Source: Stictocephala bisonia (lineage: Eukaryota; Arthropoda; Insecta; Hemiptera; Membracidae). From it: 64,000 nt of DNA. Within the stretch, counting starts at the first letter, position 1, and each line of letters begins with the position of its first letter. Position numbers and translations under genes: made by a program. This document shows, piece by piece, positions 11,570 to 23,158 of this stretch. The stretch spans positions 81,001 to 145,000 of the forward strand of contig JAQJVL010000795.1 in assembly GCA_035578905.1 (NCBI GenBank), in the 5' to 3' direction. The notes under the pieces are model-generated. The model saw only the letters and a list, made by a program, of their open reading frames with translations. It was not told the DNA's origin and did no database searches.

Positions 11570-11850
11570 GGACCTTTTCCGTTAATTCACTACCACTACT
11601 TTTTTTATCGCAATTACAGTTAGGTTAGGTCATGTTAGGTTAGGTTAAAGTTGATGAGAAACTGGTAAATCCAATAATTGACTTACCACCGAATGCGCTG
11701 TTCGCGTGTTATTTCTTGGAAAGCAATAAGATAAGGCCAGCGAGATCGGATTCGTAGCGGGAAAGGAATATCACAGTGGACGTAAAAATGATTGGGGAAC
11801 AGTTTTTAAAGCAATAGAATAGTTGTCAAATGGTAGTGAATTAAAGGATC
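11570..11850 (+). mobile_element. MITE-1 copy 2
   Basis: Starts GGACCTTTTCCGTTAATTCA and ends with the inverted TGGTAGTGAATTAAAGGATC. The TTAGG-like tract lies at 11630-11647 (GTTAGGTTAGG phrases), followed by AACTGGTAAATCCAAT, then AGATAAGGCCAGCGAGATCG. AATTTAAA occurs directly left of the element and again directly right of its end (11852-11859), which fits an 8-bp target-site duplication. No coding capacity. Confidence 0.85.
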
Positions 11851-12169
11851 TAATTTAAATTCTTTGGTAGTATTATTTAATATGTAACTTAAATCTTTAT
11901 ATAGGCTAAACACATCTCGGCCTTTGACCTCGGTTTGTAACTTATGTTTATATTTAACAACAACAGAGCAGATATTTAGTATACTTTTCGTTTAAAAGGA
12001 GTTTTTATGATATTCAAAAATTCAAATAATTTTTATTAGTATTAAAAATATTAAAGTTTTACACAAAAATAAACTTTATAAACATCTGTTACATGCATTA
12101 AACACGGGTTTTATAAGTTGGATCTCTTTAAGCTAGTGAGGTGGAGCTCAGTTAATTTTAATTTCTCTA
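11851..12169. other. Unassigned AT-rich spacer
   Basis: Nothing recognised. Confidence 0.4.
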
Positions 12170-12685
12170 ATATGCGTTAGCATAGAGAAAGTATTATTGC
12201 CCAAACAATATTTTTTTACAAGTTGATTTAAAAACGTATTCTTGGGTCCCAAGAACCAAAAAAAGTCCTTTTTTTCGAAAAAAGTTGAATGTTCGTGTGT
12301 GTGTCTGTGTGTATGTCTGTGTGTATGTGCAGTTCGTTGGAGATCAAACGGATGAATAAATGTTTACAACATTCAGTATAAAGGTGTATTTAGCCAATAT
12401 CTCCAGACCATAATTAACATTTTACATTAAAAAAATGTATGAGCAAAAATCATAAAAAAAGGACTTTTCTCAAAAACGGCTATAACGGTGTTGATTATAT
12501 TTTCAGGAAAGATATGAATTACAATTTAAAATATTTTAGTGAAACCCAAATGTCTATAACTTGAGTAGTTTTTGAGTTATGGAAATAAATGTGGGAATCA
12601 AACTGGTAATTATCAAAGTTTTGATTTTTTGTGTTTAATATGGAGGAAGGTTTGTGCAAATTCTTTTGGACCATTTATTTTAGAT
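12170..12685 (+). repeat. Dispersed repeat F, copy 1
   Basis: Contains CAAACGGATGAATAAATG, a GT-rich tract (12292-12332), and a 3' part (about 12505-12682) that is clearly repeated in inverted orientation at 51228-51415, for example TATGGAGGAAGGTTTGTGC against TATGGAGGAAAGTTTGTGC. No terminal repeats or coding frame were found, so its class is unknown. Confidence 0.6.
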
Positions 12686-14581
12686 TATACTAAGGTTTAC
12701 CCGCCATCATTGACTCCCAAGCTTTAAAATTAATTTAATCAAAGTATCTTATATTCTTCCTAGCTCGATATTGTGTGTATCGGTGATTTTTTTTTTTTTA
12801 CCGATTAGCTTACGTAATGAAATATAGTAATATAACATTTAGATTTATATAAGTTTGAAAATAGGAAACACAATTTAATTATTTATATAGGTAAAATTAG
12901 AGCCAACAGGGCCCTCCCTCACACATTTAACTTTTTCCATACATATGTTTCTATTTTACTAAGAAACAAATTAGTTAGCTATAAAATTTAACTTTTTCTA
13001 CATAATTGACATTCATATATGAAATAAATATCTCTTAAAAATGTGAAAATAAAATTACGTTACTAATATTAATTTTAATTTTTTAATTTTAATTTCCAAA
13101 AGCCAAAAGATTTTTTTAAAGTAGGGATGTATGTAGCCTAATCATACTTTCACAGACTACTCTCCGTCAATTGGCGCTGGCTCGAAACTGAGGGAATATC
13201 AAAGTACGACCAAAGTTCCCAACCAAACAAGGTTGGCTCCATCAAAGCTTTCCCAATCCAACATGCAGCCAAAGTTTAACTTTCAGATTATGTATGCATT
13301 TGTTCGTTAGGTCACCTCAGGGCTGTACTTTTATCACGTTTATTTTTGAAGTCTTGATATTTTACACTTATTTTCAAGTAATTTAGTTTAATCTTATTTG
13401 ATTGTTAGGTTAATTGCTCACTAAATTTGTAATTAAGTAAACTTTGCGGCCCCCCCCCCCTACAAAGGGCGTATCGCAGGTTTCTTAATTAAAGAGATAT
13501 TATAAGAGCAAATGGATTAATTTTATTTGGTTTTGAGCCCCATATGCGCCAGTCCTCCCCAAAGAGAAATAAACGCATCTTTTAAAATCATAAGCACCTC
13601 ATTCTGTTTCAAGTATGATTTCATTTACATCTGACTGCCTTCAGTTTCAATGGTAATCTAATGGAGTAATTTTACTTATTTTATTGTTAGGTATTAAATA
13701 AAATAAACAAAATGAATAATTTTCAAATAGACTAAGTAATACCAGTGGATGTTTATATATAGACTATAAAAATTGTTTGTAACTCAAGTGCAGTGAGTGA
13801 GCTATTCTAAATACATCTACATGTTTTACTAAGTAGGCCTACAGTAAAACAACTAATGTTTATAGCCAAAATTAACATGCCGAGGCAGCAGGACGAGGCG
13901 TCACAACCGGAGAGATTGTCGGTTTCTTGAATGTACCAGCAAAAGAAAAACACAAAAAGAACTCTTTTTTTTAATTCTTTACCAAAAAGAGAACGTATCT
14001 GGAAGTCTTCAGTAAACGTTGAGTAATTGTAAATTGTAATTGAAGCAGTTCGTTTTTTTCTAACATAGATGTGGAAAACGTATTCTTTCACTGAATGCAG
14101 TGAGTATTCCTTTGTATTTTAAACACGCAAATATTGTATAAATAACAGAGCATACGCTTATTTCACAGTACAGTGAGTTCACTAAAATATGTGGAAAACT
14201 GGCTTATTTAATTTTTTACACAAGGCAAACATTGAAATATTATAATTTATGCTATTACGTAGTGGATTTGTTTCGTCCAACATATTTAGAAGGAGGTCAA
14301 TTGTAGTTATTAGGAATTAAAAATATTTCTTGAATATTCAAACATCATAAAATTTGAAATGTACGCATGGTAATTAACGATACAGTGGTCATTTGTAATG
14401 GGTACTGTCGACCACAGCTGATACGAAGCGTGAAGTGCAACTGTCTTAATTGATGAATACTCAACCATGCAATGCTTAATTGACTTTAAGTTTAATTTGT
14501 ATGAAAGGTGCGTATACACACGTATGTAAGAGTTATTTGTTATTTTCTCAGTAAATATCCAATTTGAACACCCAAAACTAG
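12686..14581. other. Unassigned stretch with a C homopolymer
   Basis: About 1.9 kb without a supported gene. The poly-C run is near 13450-13460. Minus-strand frames at 13807-14091 (94 codons) and 14310-14630 (106 codons) carry no domain that I recognise and no family-like composition. Confidence 0.4.
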
Positions 14582-15003
14582 TATAGCTGGGCCTATATCG
14601 ATCGACCTGCGTGATAGGTTTAGCGTGCATAGTGGTTTAAGCAGCGAATGTAAAAAATTCCACCCCTCCACTACCGTGACTCATGGGCGCTACTGACTTC
14701 CGTCTTCAAATGATCAAATTCCGCAAAAGTATACAAAACAATTTAAAATAAACCGTATATATTTTAATTGTTATTTAGTGTTAACACTATTAATTATTTT
14801 GTTACTTTTATTTGAATACTAAATAACCTTTAATCGCGTTTAGTTGATTCGTTATCGTTATCGCTGCCTAACGTCTACCTAGTATCATGAGAATTTTTAA
14901 ATGGAATGGCACAGAGGGGGAAGGTTAGTTTTCTATCTCATTTCCACCACACAGTGCGTCTATCACGCACAGATGCATTCTTTAGGTCCCTTTCTAAGCG
15001 GCA
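14582..15003 (+). mobile_element. MITE-2 copy 1
   Basis: Member of a family defined by five copies. The left end TATAGCTGGGCC resembles ATAATTGGGCCGGAC at 34865. The right third holds TTTCTATCTCATTTCCACCA and CAGTGCGTC, matching 35290-35330, 33660-33710 and 40940-40980. About 420 bp, no protein coding. Confidence 0.65.
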
Positions 15004-15224
15004 TATGTAAAACTAGTTACTTGTAATAAAGTACTTTATGAATTAAGATCACCATATAAGGACCGCTTATTCTCCTCCATCTAAAGTATAATATATCATC
15101 TTAATTCCTTTGGAGTTGTAGAATGCTTTATTAAAAATTGTCCTATTGATGAGTTGGTAAATATTATAAGTATATATACTAACATTACTGCTGTGAACGT
15201 TTTATTTAACATTACTTTAGTATA
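15004..15224. other. Unassigned AT-rich spacer
   Basis: Nothing recognised. Confidence 0.35.
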
Positions 15225-15440
15225 AATTATTAAAGTATTTAACAGAAATACTTAATATTTAAAAGATTAATATTTAAAAGAATAATTATAATAATTAATT
15301 AATTAATTATTATTAATAATAATTAATAATTATTAATAATAATTATTATAATTATTATTAATAATAATAATAATTAATTATTAATAAATAATTAATTAAT
15401 ATTTAAAAGAAAATATTAAATTTTCTTTTAAATATGGCTT
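15225..15440. repeat. Self-complementary AT low-complexity tract
   Basis: Built almost only from TAATTAATTAATTATTATTA-type words. Flanking AATATTTAAAAGA and TTTCTTTTAAATAT phrases are inverted copies of each other, so the whole tract could fold back on itself. No coding potential. Confidence 0.75.
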
Positions 15441-15509
15441 GTCATAAATAGAATTTTTTCGTAGTAGGTAAATCTAGTCATAAACAAACCCCTACATTTT
15501 GTACACAGC

Positions 15510-15845
15510 CCGGACCTTTTCCGTTACTTCATAATCACTACTTTTTTTATCGTAATTACGGTAAGGTTAGGTTAGGTTAGGTCAGGTTAGATTAGGTGGC
15601 TACTAAAATTGATCACAAACTGGTAAATCCAATGACTGACTTACCGCGTAGAGCGCTCTCCGATTCCTATAAATAAAGCGATAAGATAAGGCCAGCGATA
15701 TCGGATTTCTAGCGGCTAAGGAATACCAAAGTAGACGTAAAAAGGAGCGGGAAACAGTTTTTAGAGCGATAGAATATTCATTAAGCGGTAGTGAGTTAAC
15801 GGAAACAAAAAAAGATAGTGGTAGAAAATTAACCGAAAAGATCCC
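15510..15845 (+). mobile_element. MITE-1 copy 3
   Basis: Left end GGACCTTTTCCGTTACTTCA, right end inverted AAAATTAACCGAAAAGATCC. It has the longest TTAGG-like tract of the family (15560-15590, with GGTTAGGTTAGGTTAGG), then GGCTACTAAAATTGATCACA, AACTGGTAAATCCAATGACT and AAGGCCAGCGATATCGG. Its right end is internally duplicated, as in copy 1. Confidence 0.85.
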
Positions 15846-17794
15846 TCTAAATAGTTTGCTTCACCTTATCAAGATTACAATTCACAACGGAAAAGTCACG
15901 TCAAAAATTAACAACTGTGTAACATTTATAGTAAAGGAATTGTTGAACTTATTGATTATTATAAAAAAAATTTGCATGAATTATGATAAAAGCACTTTAA
16001 TTTATTTAATACAGAACATTATTTGGTTGGTGTTCAAATAGCTGTTCTAAAGTGCTTGCACTATTGTTGCAGGCAACATTTGGAATAGTGTCAATTTCAC
16101 AAGTTCCATTAGCCAGTGTTGATGAAACTGAACTATTAAAACAATATGTATATTAATAATGTTTTAGGCCAATCACTGTTACCAAAGCTCCCTTGGTTAT
16201 TGTGATAAAAATGTACAGTAGTTACAAAATATCATTATTGGACGTATATTAATTGGTAACATGCCCAAACTAAAAACAGTGCAAAGAACAACATAAATCT
16301 CTCGCCTTCACACTTAATAATAACCTCAATTGGAAAAAATAATATTAAAACCAAATAGACGATAGCTCATTAGTTAAATTCCAGATATTTATATCATATA
16401 TTATATTATTTTTATTTTAGATCAATTACTTATCAACCTTGATATTACAACCCTGGAAACGTTTGAATTATTATACTAAATCAACATTAATTAAAAAGAC
16501 CTTTTTAAAACATAATAACATAATTCGTATAGTTGATTTGATACTGTTTTTAAATCAATTGAATTAAAAATATAACATTATATTCAGTGTTTATTCTTAA
16601 TTGAATTAAACAATTTTAATGTATTATCAAACATTATATAGTACTGGTTTATTGTTGCTAGTTGCTGATTGTGTGAATATTTTAGTGTGTGATTATATTT
16701 GGCATGGAAGACAGTGAATTATGTATATATTCTGCTGCAAGTCTTTTGTATTGCATATTCTTAAATTAATGCTACATTGAAATTCGATGTTTGCCTGTTG
16801 TGTAGCATTAAAAAATTGAATAAATTAATAAATTAATTTAAATTTATCAGAAACTATTTTTACAGCACAAGGGATGTAATATATATTTATCAATATGTAA
16901 AATGGACTGTAAAATTACTTTAACAAAATGATGCCAACACACTAAACTAATTTTTTGCCAACTAGTACATCTATTTTCTAACAAAAACCCACGGTTGGTT
17001 TAATGTTAAATACATTTTAAATAATTCATAACTTTTTAGATCTTGATATAACTTCGTTGTTTGTATATTATTTATTTAACATTTTAGGTTATGATATAAG
17101 CACAGTATAATATAAACACACAGTGGTACTCTTGAAAAAAATGCTAACTGCTCGACGCTAGTGATCCTATTGGTCGTATCGCCTAATTACGACATCTCTC
17201 CACTAGATAGTATGGTATGTTGTAATACGGTTAAATCGTTTATGTGCTATATCACCATTAGAATCGCTAGCATCGCTCGGTTGGAAAGTGAAACGGCTAA
17301 GCTTCCCCATTGTATTTTTATATTATTTTGTGATATATCTATTTAAAAATGTTATGGAGACATTTTGTTATTTTTCGCTAATTACAGTCTTATTGCAATT
17401 TCTGCAAAACTTATTTCGGTAAAGGAAACAATCAACAGGATATGAAAATCTGATCTGTTTTCAAGAGCCGAAGGCGTTAATAGCGGTGGGTTAGTAACGC
17501 TTACATTAGACTGAGCAATACAGTATTATTAGAGGGACAAGCCTGGGATTTTCGGCACTTATTGGATTTCAGAAAAAAACACGTATTAAATGTAAAATAA
17601 ATTAAATATTAATATCGTTGTTTAAGTTTAACCCTTTTAAATTAACTAAATAAGAAGCAACACTCGTAGCAAAATTTATAATAATTTCACTTTCCGATCA
17701 TTCATTAATATTTTATTAGAATATTTTCTTGCTAAAAAAAATAAAATTTTCAAGTTTCTGAAAGTCTAATGTCTTCTAAATCTACGTCTTAATC
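15846..17794. other. Unassigned AT-rich stretch of about 1.9 kb
   Basis: No gene, RNA or shared repeat recognised. Frames at 15856-16041 and 17161-17346 are about 60 codons and lack motifs. Confidence 0.4.
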
Positions 17795-18207
17795 GGTACT
17801 ATTGGCACAGTGCTGTAATACAGCTACTTGGGGACAAAGTGATGTGGAAATTATAGACCGGCCCTTTTACACCAGCATGGCATCCGCTAAATGGTTGCCA
17901 TTGATGGGGATACTACTAGAGAAGTCTGGGGTGTCCGTGTTGAGTGGTAGTCAAGGTCTGGATGGTGTGTAAGGAAGATAACTGAGTATAAAGCTCTTCA
18001 ATATGCTGAAAATTCTACGTGGTTCGGATTCCACGTAAAGCTGCAGGATCCTGAATTACTCTGGCTACTGGGCTGTAAATATATGGTCATTTCTGAGCTA
18101 AGTTGGACTTAGTCACTAACAGACTAAACAGGTCATCCACTCATCCTACACTCAAGTAATCATTCATGTTTGCCTTAAAATACGCACAAGCTATGTCGGC
18201 ATCTCAA
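17795..18207 (+). mobile_element. SINE-A, most complete copy
   Basis: Nearly full-length SINE-A: GGCACAGTGCTGTAATACAG, CTACTTGGGGACAAAGTG, GTCTGGGGTGTCCGTGTTG, the B-box or T-arm-like TACGTGGTTCGGATTCCACG (18015-18034), then a body with CTCTGGCTACTGGGCTG, a CATCCACTCATCCTACACTC tail and the end phrase CTATGTCGGCATCTCA. The T-arm-like hairpin GTGG/CCAC supports a tRNA origin. The head and body match 43725-44041 read in reverse. No terminal inverted repeats or coding. Confidence 0.75.
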
Positions 18208-18389
18208 ATCTGAATAATAATTGTAAAATTTCATTCATAATCGAATAAATCTCTTAGGATGCATTTCATTAAAAAATGGAATTAGATTTTTAAATATTCT
18301 TAACAACTTAAAAGCAAAGTTTGTTAAGAATTTAGAAATTCAACTACTGAAGTATCGTTTAATAGAAAGAAATTTACTTTTACTTCTAA

Positions 18390-18650
18390 ATACTTGATAC
18401 CTAGCGTAGTTGGATACAGCTCAGTTTCATGTTTTTAGATCTCAGTTCGATCCTAATCAGAGTAAAAAAATGTGAAATGGATCAGCTGATAGCCACCAGC
18501 TGCTCATTTGTAATGGGCTATTAATTAACGACTCTTTCTAAGGAATAATCAGCCTTAGTTTGTAACAATGCCTACATTGACTCATCTACACTCACGCACT
18601 CGTGTGCACTACATATTCGACCATATCTTGATGATCGGCGTCTTAAGAAT
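18390..18650 (+). mobile_element. SINE-A body with a different tRNA-like head
   Basis: The head contains TAGCGTAGTTGGATACAG (A-box-like) and, about 30 bp later, CAGTTCGATCCTAA (B-box-like), which is a normal internal pol III promoter layout. The downstream part, TAATGGGCTATTAATTAACG, then TTTCTAAGGAATAATCAGCC and CTACACTCACGCACTCG, ending GATCGGCGTCTTAAGAA, is the ordinary SINE-A tail. The head does not match that of 17795-18207. Confidence 0.7.
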
Positions 18651-19166
18651 AAACAAGTAAGTATAAAAATAGGGTTTAATCATGTATAAATGTAAAGATG
18701 TTAACTTATTTAGTTAGAAGTTTTTATTAGAACTATGATATAGGTTTGCTTTTGTACATAGAGATGCAGAGAGATAAGAGATGCTTAAATGTTTCTGTTA
18801 AAGGCTGGTTTATAGGCGGAGTTGAGAATGGTATAATTTAGACACGCCAAGACTTTATAGCCATGCGCTTGAGGGAGGTAGCGGTCCCCTAAGTACGGAA
18901 TGAGGAAGCAAAAAGTATTTTCATTGAAGGCTGAGTATTTTGAAATTATTCGGCCATCTTGCTTAATTGAAACGAAAGTAATTTTATTTTTGTAATTGTA
19001 ACATTTTTCATTAGTATTTTATGACACAAAGAACTATGTAAATGTAATGAAAAATATAATTTAGTTTCTTATTAATAAAACAGAGAGCTGTTTACCAGTA
19101 ACATATTTCACTTTAAGCATTTATCTATTCAAAACATTAAAAAACTTAAAAAAATAGCAGTGAAAT
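18651..19166. other. Unassigned spacer before satellite B
   Basis: AT-rich with a slightly GC-richer patch at 18800-18900. No feature recognised. Confidence 0.4.
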
Positions 19167-22100
19167 AAAATGTTAGTGTATCATGTGTTCTATAAGTAAA
19201 ATATCAGTGTATCATGTGTTCTATAAGTAAAATTACAGTGTATCATGTGTTCTATAAGTAAAATGGTAGTGTATCATGTGTTCTATAAGTAAAATGGTAG
19301 TGTATCATGTGTTCTATAAGTAAAATGTTAGTGTATCATGTGTTCTATAAGTAGAATGTTAGTGTATCATGTGTTCTATAAGTAAAATGTTAGTGTATCA
19401 TGTGTTCTAGAAGTAAAATGTTAGTGTATCATGTGTTCTAGAAAAAAAATGTTAGTGTATCATGTGTTCTATAAGTAAAATGTTAGTGTATCATGTGTTC
19501 TATAAGTAAAATGTTAGTGTATCATGTGTTCTATAAGTAAAATGTTAGTGTATCATGTGTTCTATAAGTAAAATGTTAGTGTATCATGTGTTCTATAAGT
19601 AAAATGTTAGTGTATCATGTGTTCTATAAGTAAAATGGTAGTGTATCATGTGTTCTAGAAGTAAAATGTTAGTGTATCATGTGTTCTAGAAGTAAAATGT
19701 TAGTGTATCATGTGTTCTATAAGTAAAATGTTAGTGTATCATGTGTTCTATAAGTAAAATGTTAGTGTATCATGTGTTCTATAAGTAAAATGTTAGTGTA
19801 TCATGTGTTCTACAAGTAAAATGGTAGTGTATCATGTGTTCTATAAGTAAAATGGTAGTGTATCATGTGTTCTATAAGTAAAATGTTAGTGTATCATGTG
19901 TTCTATAAGTAAAATGTTAGTGTATCATGTGTTCTATAAGTAAAATGTTAGTGTATCATGTGTTCTATAAGTAAAATGTTAGTGTATCATGTGTTCTATA
20001 AGTAAAATGTTAGTGTATCATGTGTTCTATAAGTAAAATGTTAGTGTATCATGTGTTCTATAAGTAAAATGGTAGTGTATCATGTGTTCTATAAGTAAAA
20101 TGTTAGTGTATCATGTGTTCTATAAGTAAAATGTTAGTGTATCATGTGTTCTATAAGTAAAATATCAGTGTATCATGTGTTCTATAAGTAAAATTACAGT
20201 GTATCATGTGTTCTATAAGTAAAATGTTAGTGTATCATGTGTTCTACAAGTAAAATGTTAGTGTATCATGTGTTCTACAAGTAAAATGTTAGTGTATCAT
20301 GTGTTCTACAAGTAAAATGGTAGTGTATCATGTGTTCTATAAGTAAAATGGTAGTGTATCATGTGTTCTATAAGTAAAATGTTAGTGTATCATGTGTTCT
20401 ATAAGTAAAATGTTAGTGTATCATGTGTTCTATAAGTAAAATGTTAGTGTATCATGTGTTCTATAAGTAAAATGTTAGTGTATCATGTGTTCTATAAGTA
20501 AAATGCTAGTGTATCATGTGTTCTATAAGTAGAATGTTAGTGTATCATGTGTTCTATAAGTAAAATATCAGTGTATCATGTGTTCTATAAGTAAAATTAC
20601 AGTGTATCATGTGTTCTATAAGTAAAATGGTAGTGTATCATGTGTTCTATAAGTAAAATGGTAGTGTATCATGTGTTCTATAAGTAAAATGTTAGTGTAT
20701 CATGTGTTCTATAAGTAGAATGTTAGTGTATCATGTGTTCTATAAGTAAAATGTTAGTGTATCATGTGTTCTAGAAGTAAAATGTTAGTGTATCATGTGT
20801 TCTAGAAAAAAAATGTTAGTGTATCATGTGTTCTATAAGTAAAATGTTAGTGTATCATGTGTTCTATAAGTAAAATGTTAGTGTATCATGTGTTCTATAA
20901 GTAAAATGTTAGTGTATCATGTGTTCTATAAGTAAAATGTTAGTGTATCATGTGTTCTAGAAGTAAAATGTTAGTGTATCATGTGTTCTATAAGTAAAAT
21001 GTTAGTGTATCATGTGTTCTATAAGTAAAATGTTAGTGTATCATGTGTTCTATAAGTAAAATGGTAGTGTATCATGTGTTCTATAAGTAGAATGTTAGTG
21101 TATCATGTGTTCTATAAGTAAAATGTTAGTGTATCATGTGTTCTAGAAGTAAAATGTTAGTGTATCATGTGTTCTAGAAAAAAAATGTTAGTGTATCATG
21201 TGTTCTATAAGTAAAATGTTAGTGTATCATGTGTTCTATAAGTAAAATGTTAGTGTATCATGTGTTCTATAAGTAAAATGTTAGTGTATCATGTGTTCTA
21301 TAAGTAAAATGTTAGTGTATCATGTGTTCTATAAGTAAAATGTTAGTGTATCATGTGTTCTATAAGTAAAATGGTAGTGTATCATGTGTTCTAGAAGTAA
21401 AATGTTAGTGTATCATGTGTTCTAGAAGTAAAATGTTAGTGTATCATGTGTTCTATAAGTAAAATGTTAGTATATCATGTGTTCTAGAAGTAAAATGTTA
21501 GTGTATCATGTGTTCTAGAAGTAAAATGTTAGTGTATCATGTGTTCTATAAGTAAAATGGTAGTGTATCATGTGTTCTATAAGTAAAATGTTAGTGTATC
21601 ATGTGTTCTATAAGTAAAATGTTAGTGTATCATGTGTTCTATAAGTAAAATATCAGTGTATCATGTGTTCTATAAGTAAAATTACAGTGTATCATGTGTT
21701 CTATAAGTAAAATGTTAGTGTATCATGTGTTCTACAAGTAAAATGTTAGTGTATCATGTGTTCTACAAGTAAAATGGTAGTGTATCATGTGTTCTATAAG
21801 TAAAATGTTAGTGTATCATGTGTTCTATAAGTAAAATGTTAGTGTATCATGTGTTCTATAAGTAAAATGTTAGTGTATCATGTGTTCTATAAGTAAAATG
21901 TTAGTGTATCATGTGTTCTATAAGTAAAATGGTAGTGTATCATGTGTTCTAGAAGTAAAATGTTAGTGTATCATGTGTTCTAGAAGTAAAATGTTAGTGT
22001 ATCATGTGTTCTATAAGTAGAATGTTAGTGTATCATGTGTTCTATAAGTAAAATGTTAGTGTATCATGTGTTCTATAAGTAAAATGGTAGTGTATCATGT

Positions 22101-22275
22101 GTTCTATAAGTAAAATGTTAGTGTATCATGTGTTCTATAAGTAAAATGGTAGTGTATCATGTGTTCTATAAGTAAAATGTTAGTGTATCATGTGTTCTAT
22201 AAGTAAAATGGTAGTGTATCATGTGTTCTATAAGTAAAATGTTAGTGTATCATGTGTTCTATAAGTAAAATGTTA
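19167..22275 (+). repeat. Satellite B: about 100 tandem units of 31 bp
   Basis: Array with an exact 31-bp period, about 26% GC. Units read ATGTTAGTGTATCATGTG and then TTCTATAAGTAAA. Variable sites are TTAG, GTAG, TCAG or ACAG at the start, and TATAAG, TAGAAG, TACAAG or TAGAAAAA near the end. The rare TAGAAAAAAAAT unit occurs at 19441, 20805 and 21177 (offsets 1,364 and 372 bp, 44 and 12 units). The ATATCAG/ATTACAG pair occurs at 19201, 20162, 20565 and 21650, again at multiples of 31. So blocks were duplicated after the array formed. Stop codons in each unit rule out coding. Confidence 0.97.
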
Positions 22276-22580
22276 TAATAAGAGCTGTCAAGGAACTTTA
22301 AATATCAATAAACATATTTAACCTACTAAATATTCTCTAGAGGAGAATACGTAAAAAGTAAACTGTTAATTTTTATCAGTAAGAATGTTATCTTTAAAGG
22401 TGGCAGTTAAAAAGTAAGTTACAACAAGGACAAAGTCCGTAATGAGTTATTTCCTTCCTTTTCAAGTGTAGATTAACCCTTTTTACATTAGTTCACTGCT
22501 TCTGATCCATCTCACATACTGAAATTGAGTTTAGTTAAAACTCACGCTTTAAACAAATTTATTTTAAGCTAATTATTTTA
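22276..22580. other. Unassigned AT-rich spacer
   Basis: Nothing recognised. Confidence 0.35.
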
Positions 22581-22582
22581 AG

Positions 22583-22755
22583 GGAGAGAGCCAATGGCCG
22601 GGCAGTCTAAGGCGTCTGGACATAGTACCTGAGTTACAGATAAATAGCTTCGAATCTTTGCCTTAGCTGTTAGTTTTTATCAGGACCAAACACCTTGAAT
22701 TGTACTGGTTCTCCCCCTTATTATGCCTGATAAGTTCCCCATGCAGACAAATAGT
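22583..22755 (+). mobile_element. SINE-B copy 1 (class II tRNA-derived head)
   Basis: The head AGAGAGCCAATGGCCGGGC, then AGTCTAAGGCGTCTGGAC, resembles the 5' half of a Leu- or Ser-type tRNA, including the A box region. GCTTCGAATCTTTGCC is B-box-like. The body follows as TTTTTATCAGGACCAAACAC and TGATAAGTTCCCCATGC. It matches 63555-63722 (minus) throughout. It is a SINE and not a working tRNA gene, because no closed acceptor stem is present and the body continues downstream. Confidence 0.75.
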
Positions 22756-22857
22756 GGAGAGAGTAAAGTTGAAGAAGGAGTTCGGCCTCTTTTTAAATAA
22801 CATTTTACGAATTATGTACTTGATCTATAAATATATGGGCCGCTTTCATTATTAATT

Positions 22858-23130
22858 TCTAAGACGTCGATCGTAGAGATATGGACGAATATGAGTGGTG
22901 AATGAGTGTAATTAGTGTAGATGAACGAGTTTAGTCATTGTTATGATCTGAGTTCGACTTAACTCAGTAAGGACTATTTCTTAATAGGCCAATAACCAGG
23001 GCAACTATGGGACCTACAACTTACGTGGAATCCCAACTACGTAGTGTTGGTATAATTTTCAGCTAACTGATTAGTCTGACACTCAGTTCTCTTTGCTATT
23101 CAACCGTCAAACTGAAAACATTGGTTTTCT
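22858..23130 (-). mobile_element. SINE-A, inverted copy
   Basis: Minus-strand copy. The tail is TTCTAAGACGTCGATCGTAG on the plus strand (22858-22880), then GGACTATTTCTTAATAGGCC, CAGGGCAACTATGGGACCTA and the T-arm-like ACGTGGAATCCCAACTACGT (about 23023-23042), ending with the GTCTGACACTCAGTTCTC head part. It lacks the far 5' part seen at 17795. Confidence 0.75.
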
Positions 23131-23158
23131 CTGAAAAAAACCGACCAAGTTTATGATT

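Noticed and set aside
12292..12332. GT microsatellite as a separate locus
   Set aside because: It is short and interrupted, and sits within repeat F, so it is described there.
14310..14630. 106-codon minus-strand frame
   Set aside because: No domain; overlaps the left part of MITE-2 and looks like chance.
6444..22275. Common origin of satellites A and B
   Set aside because: Only very short word matches (GTNTAT-like, CTATAAG-like) are seen; not enough beyond the equal unit length.
22583..22660. tRNA-Leu or tRNA-Ser gene
   Set aside because: The head is tRNA-like, but the acceptor stem does not close and a second copy with the same downstream body exists, so it is a SINE.
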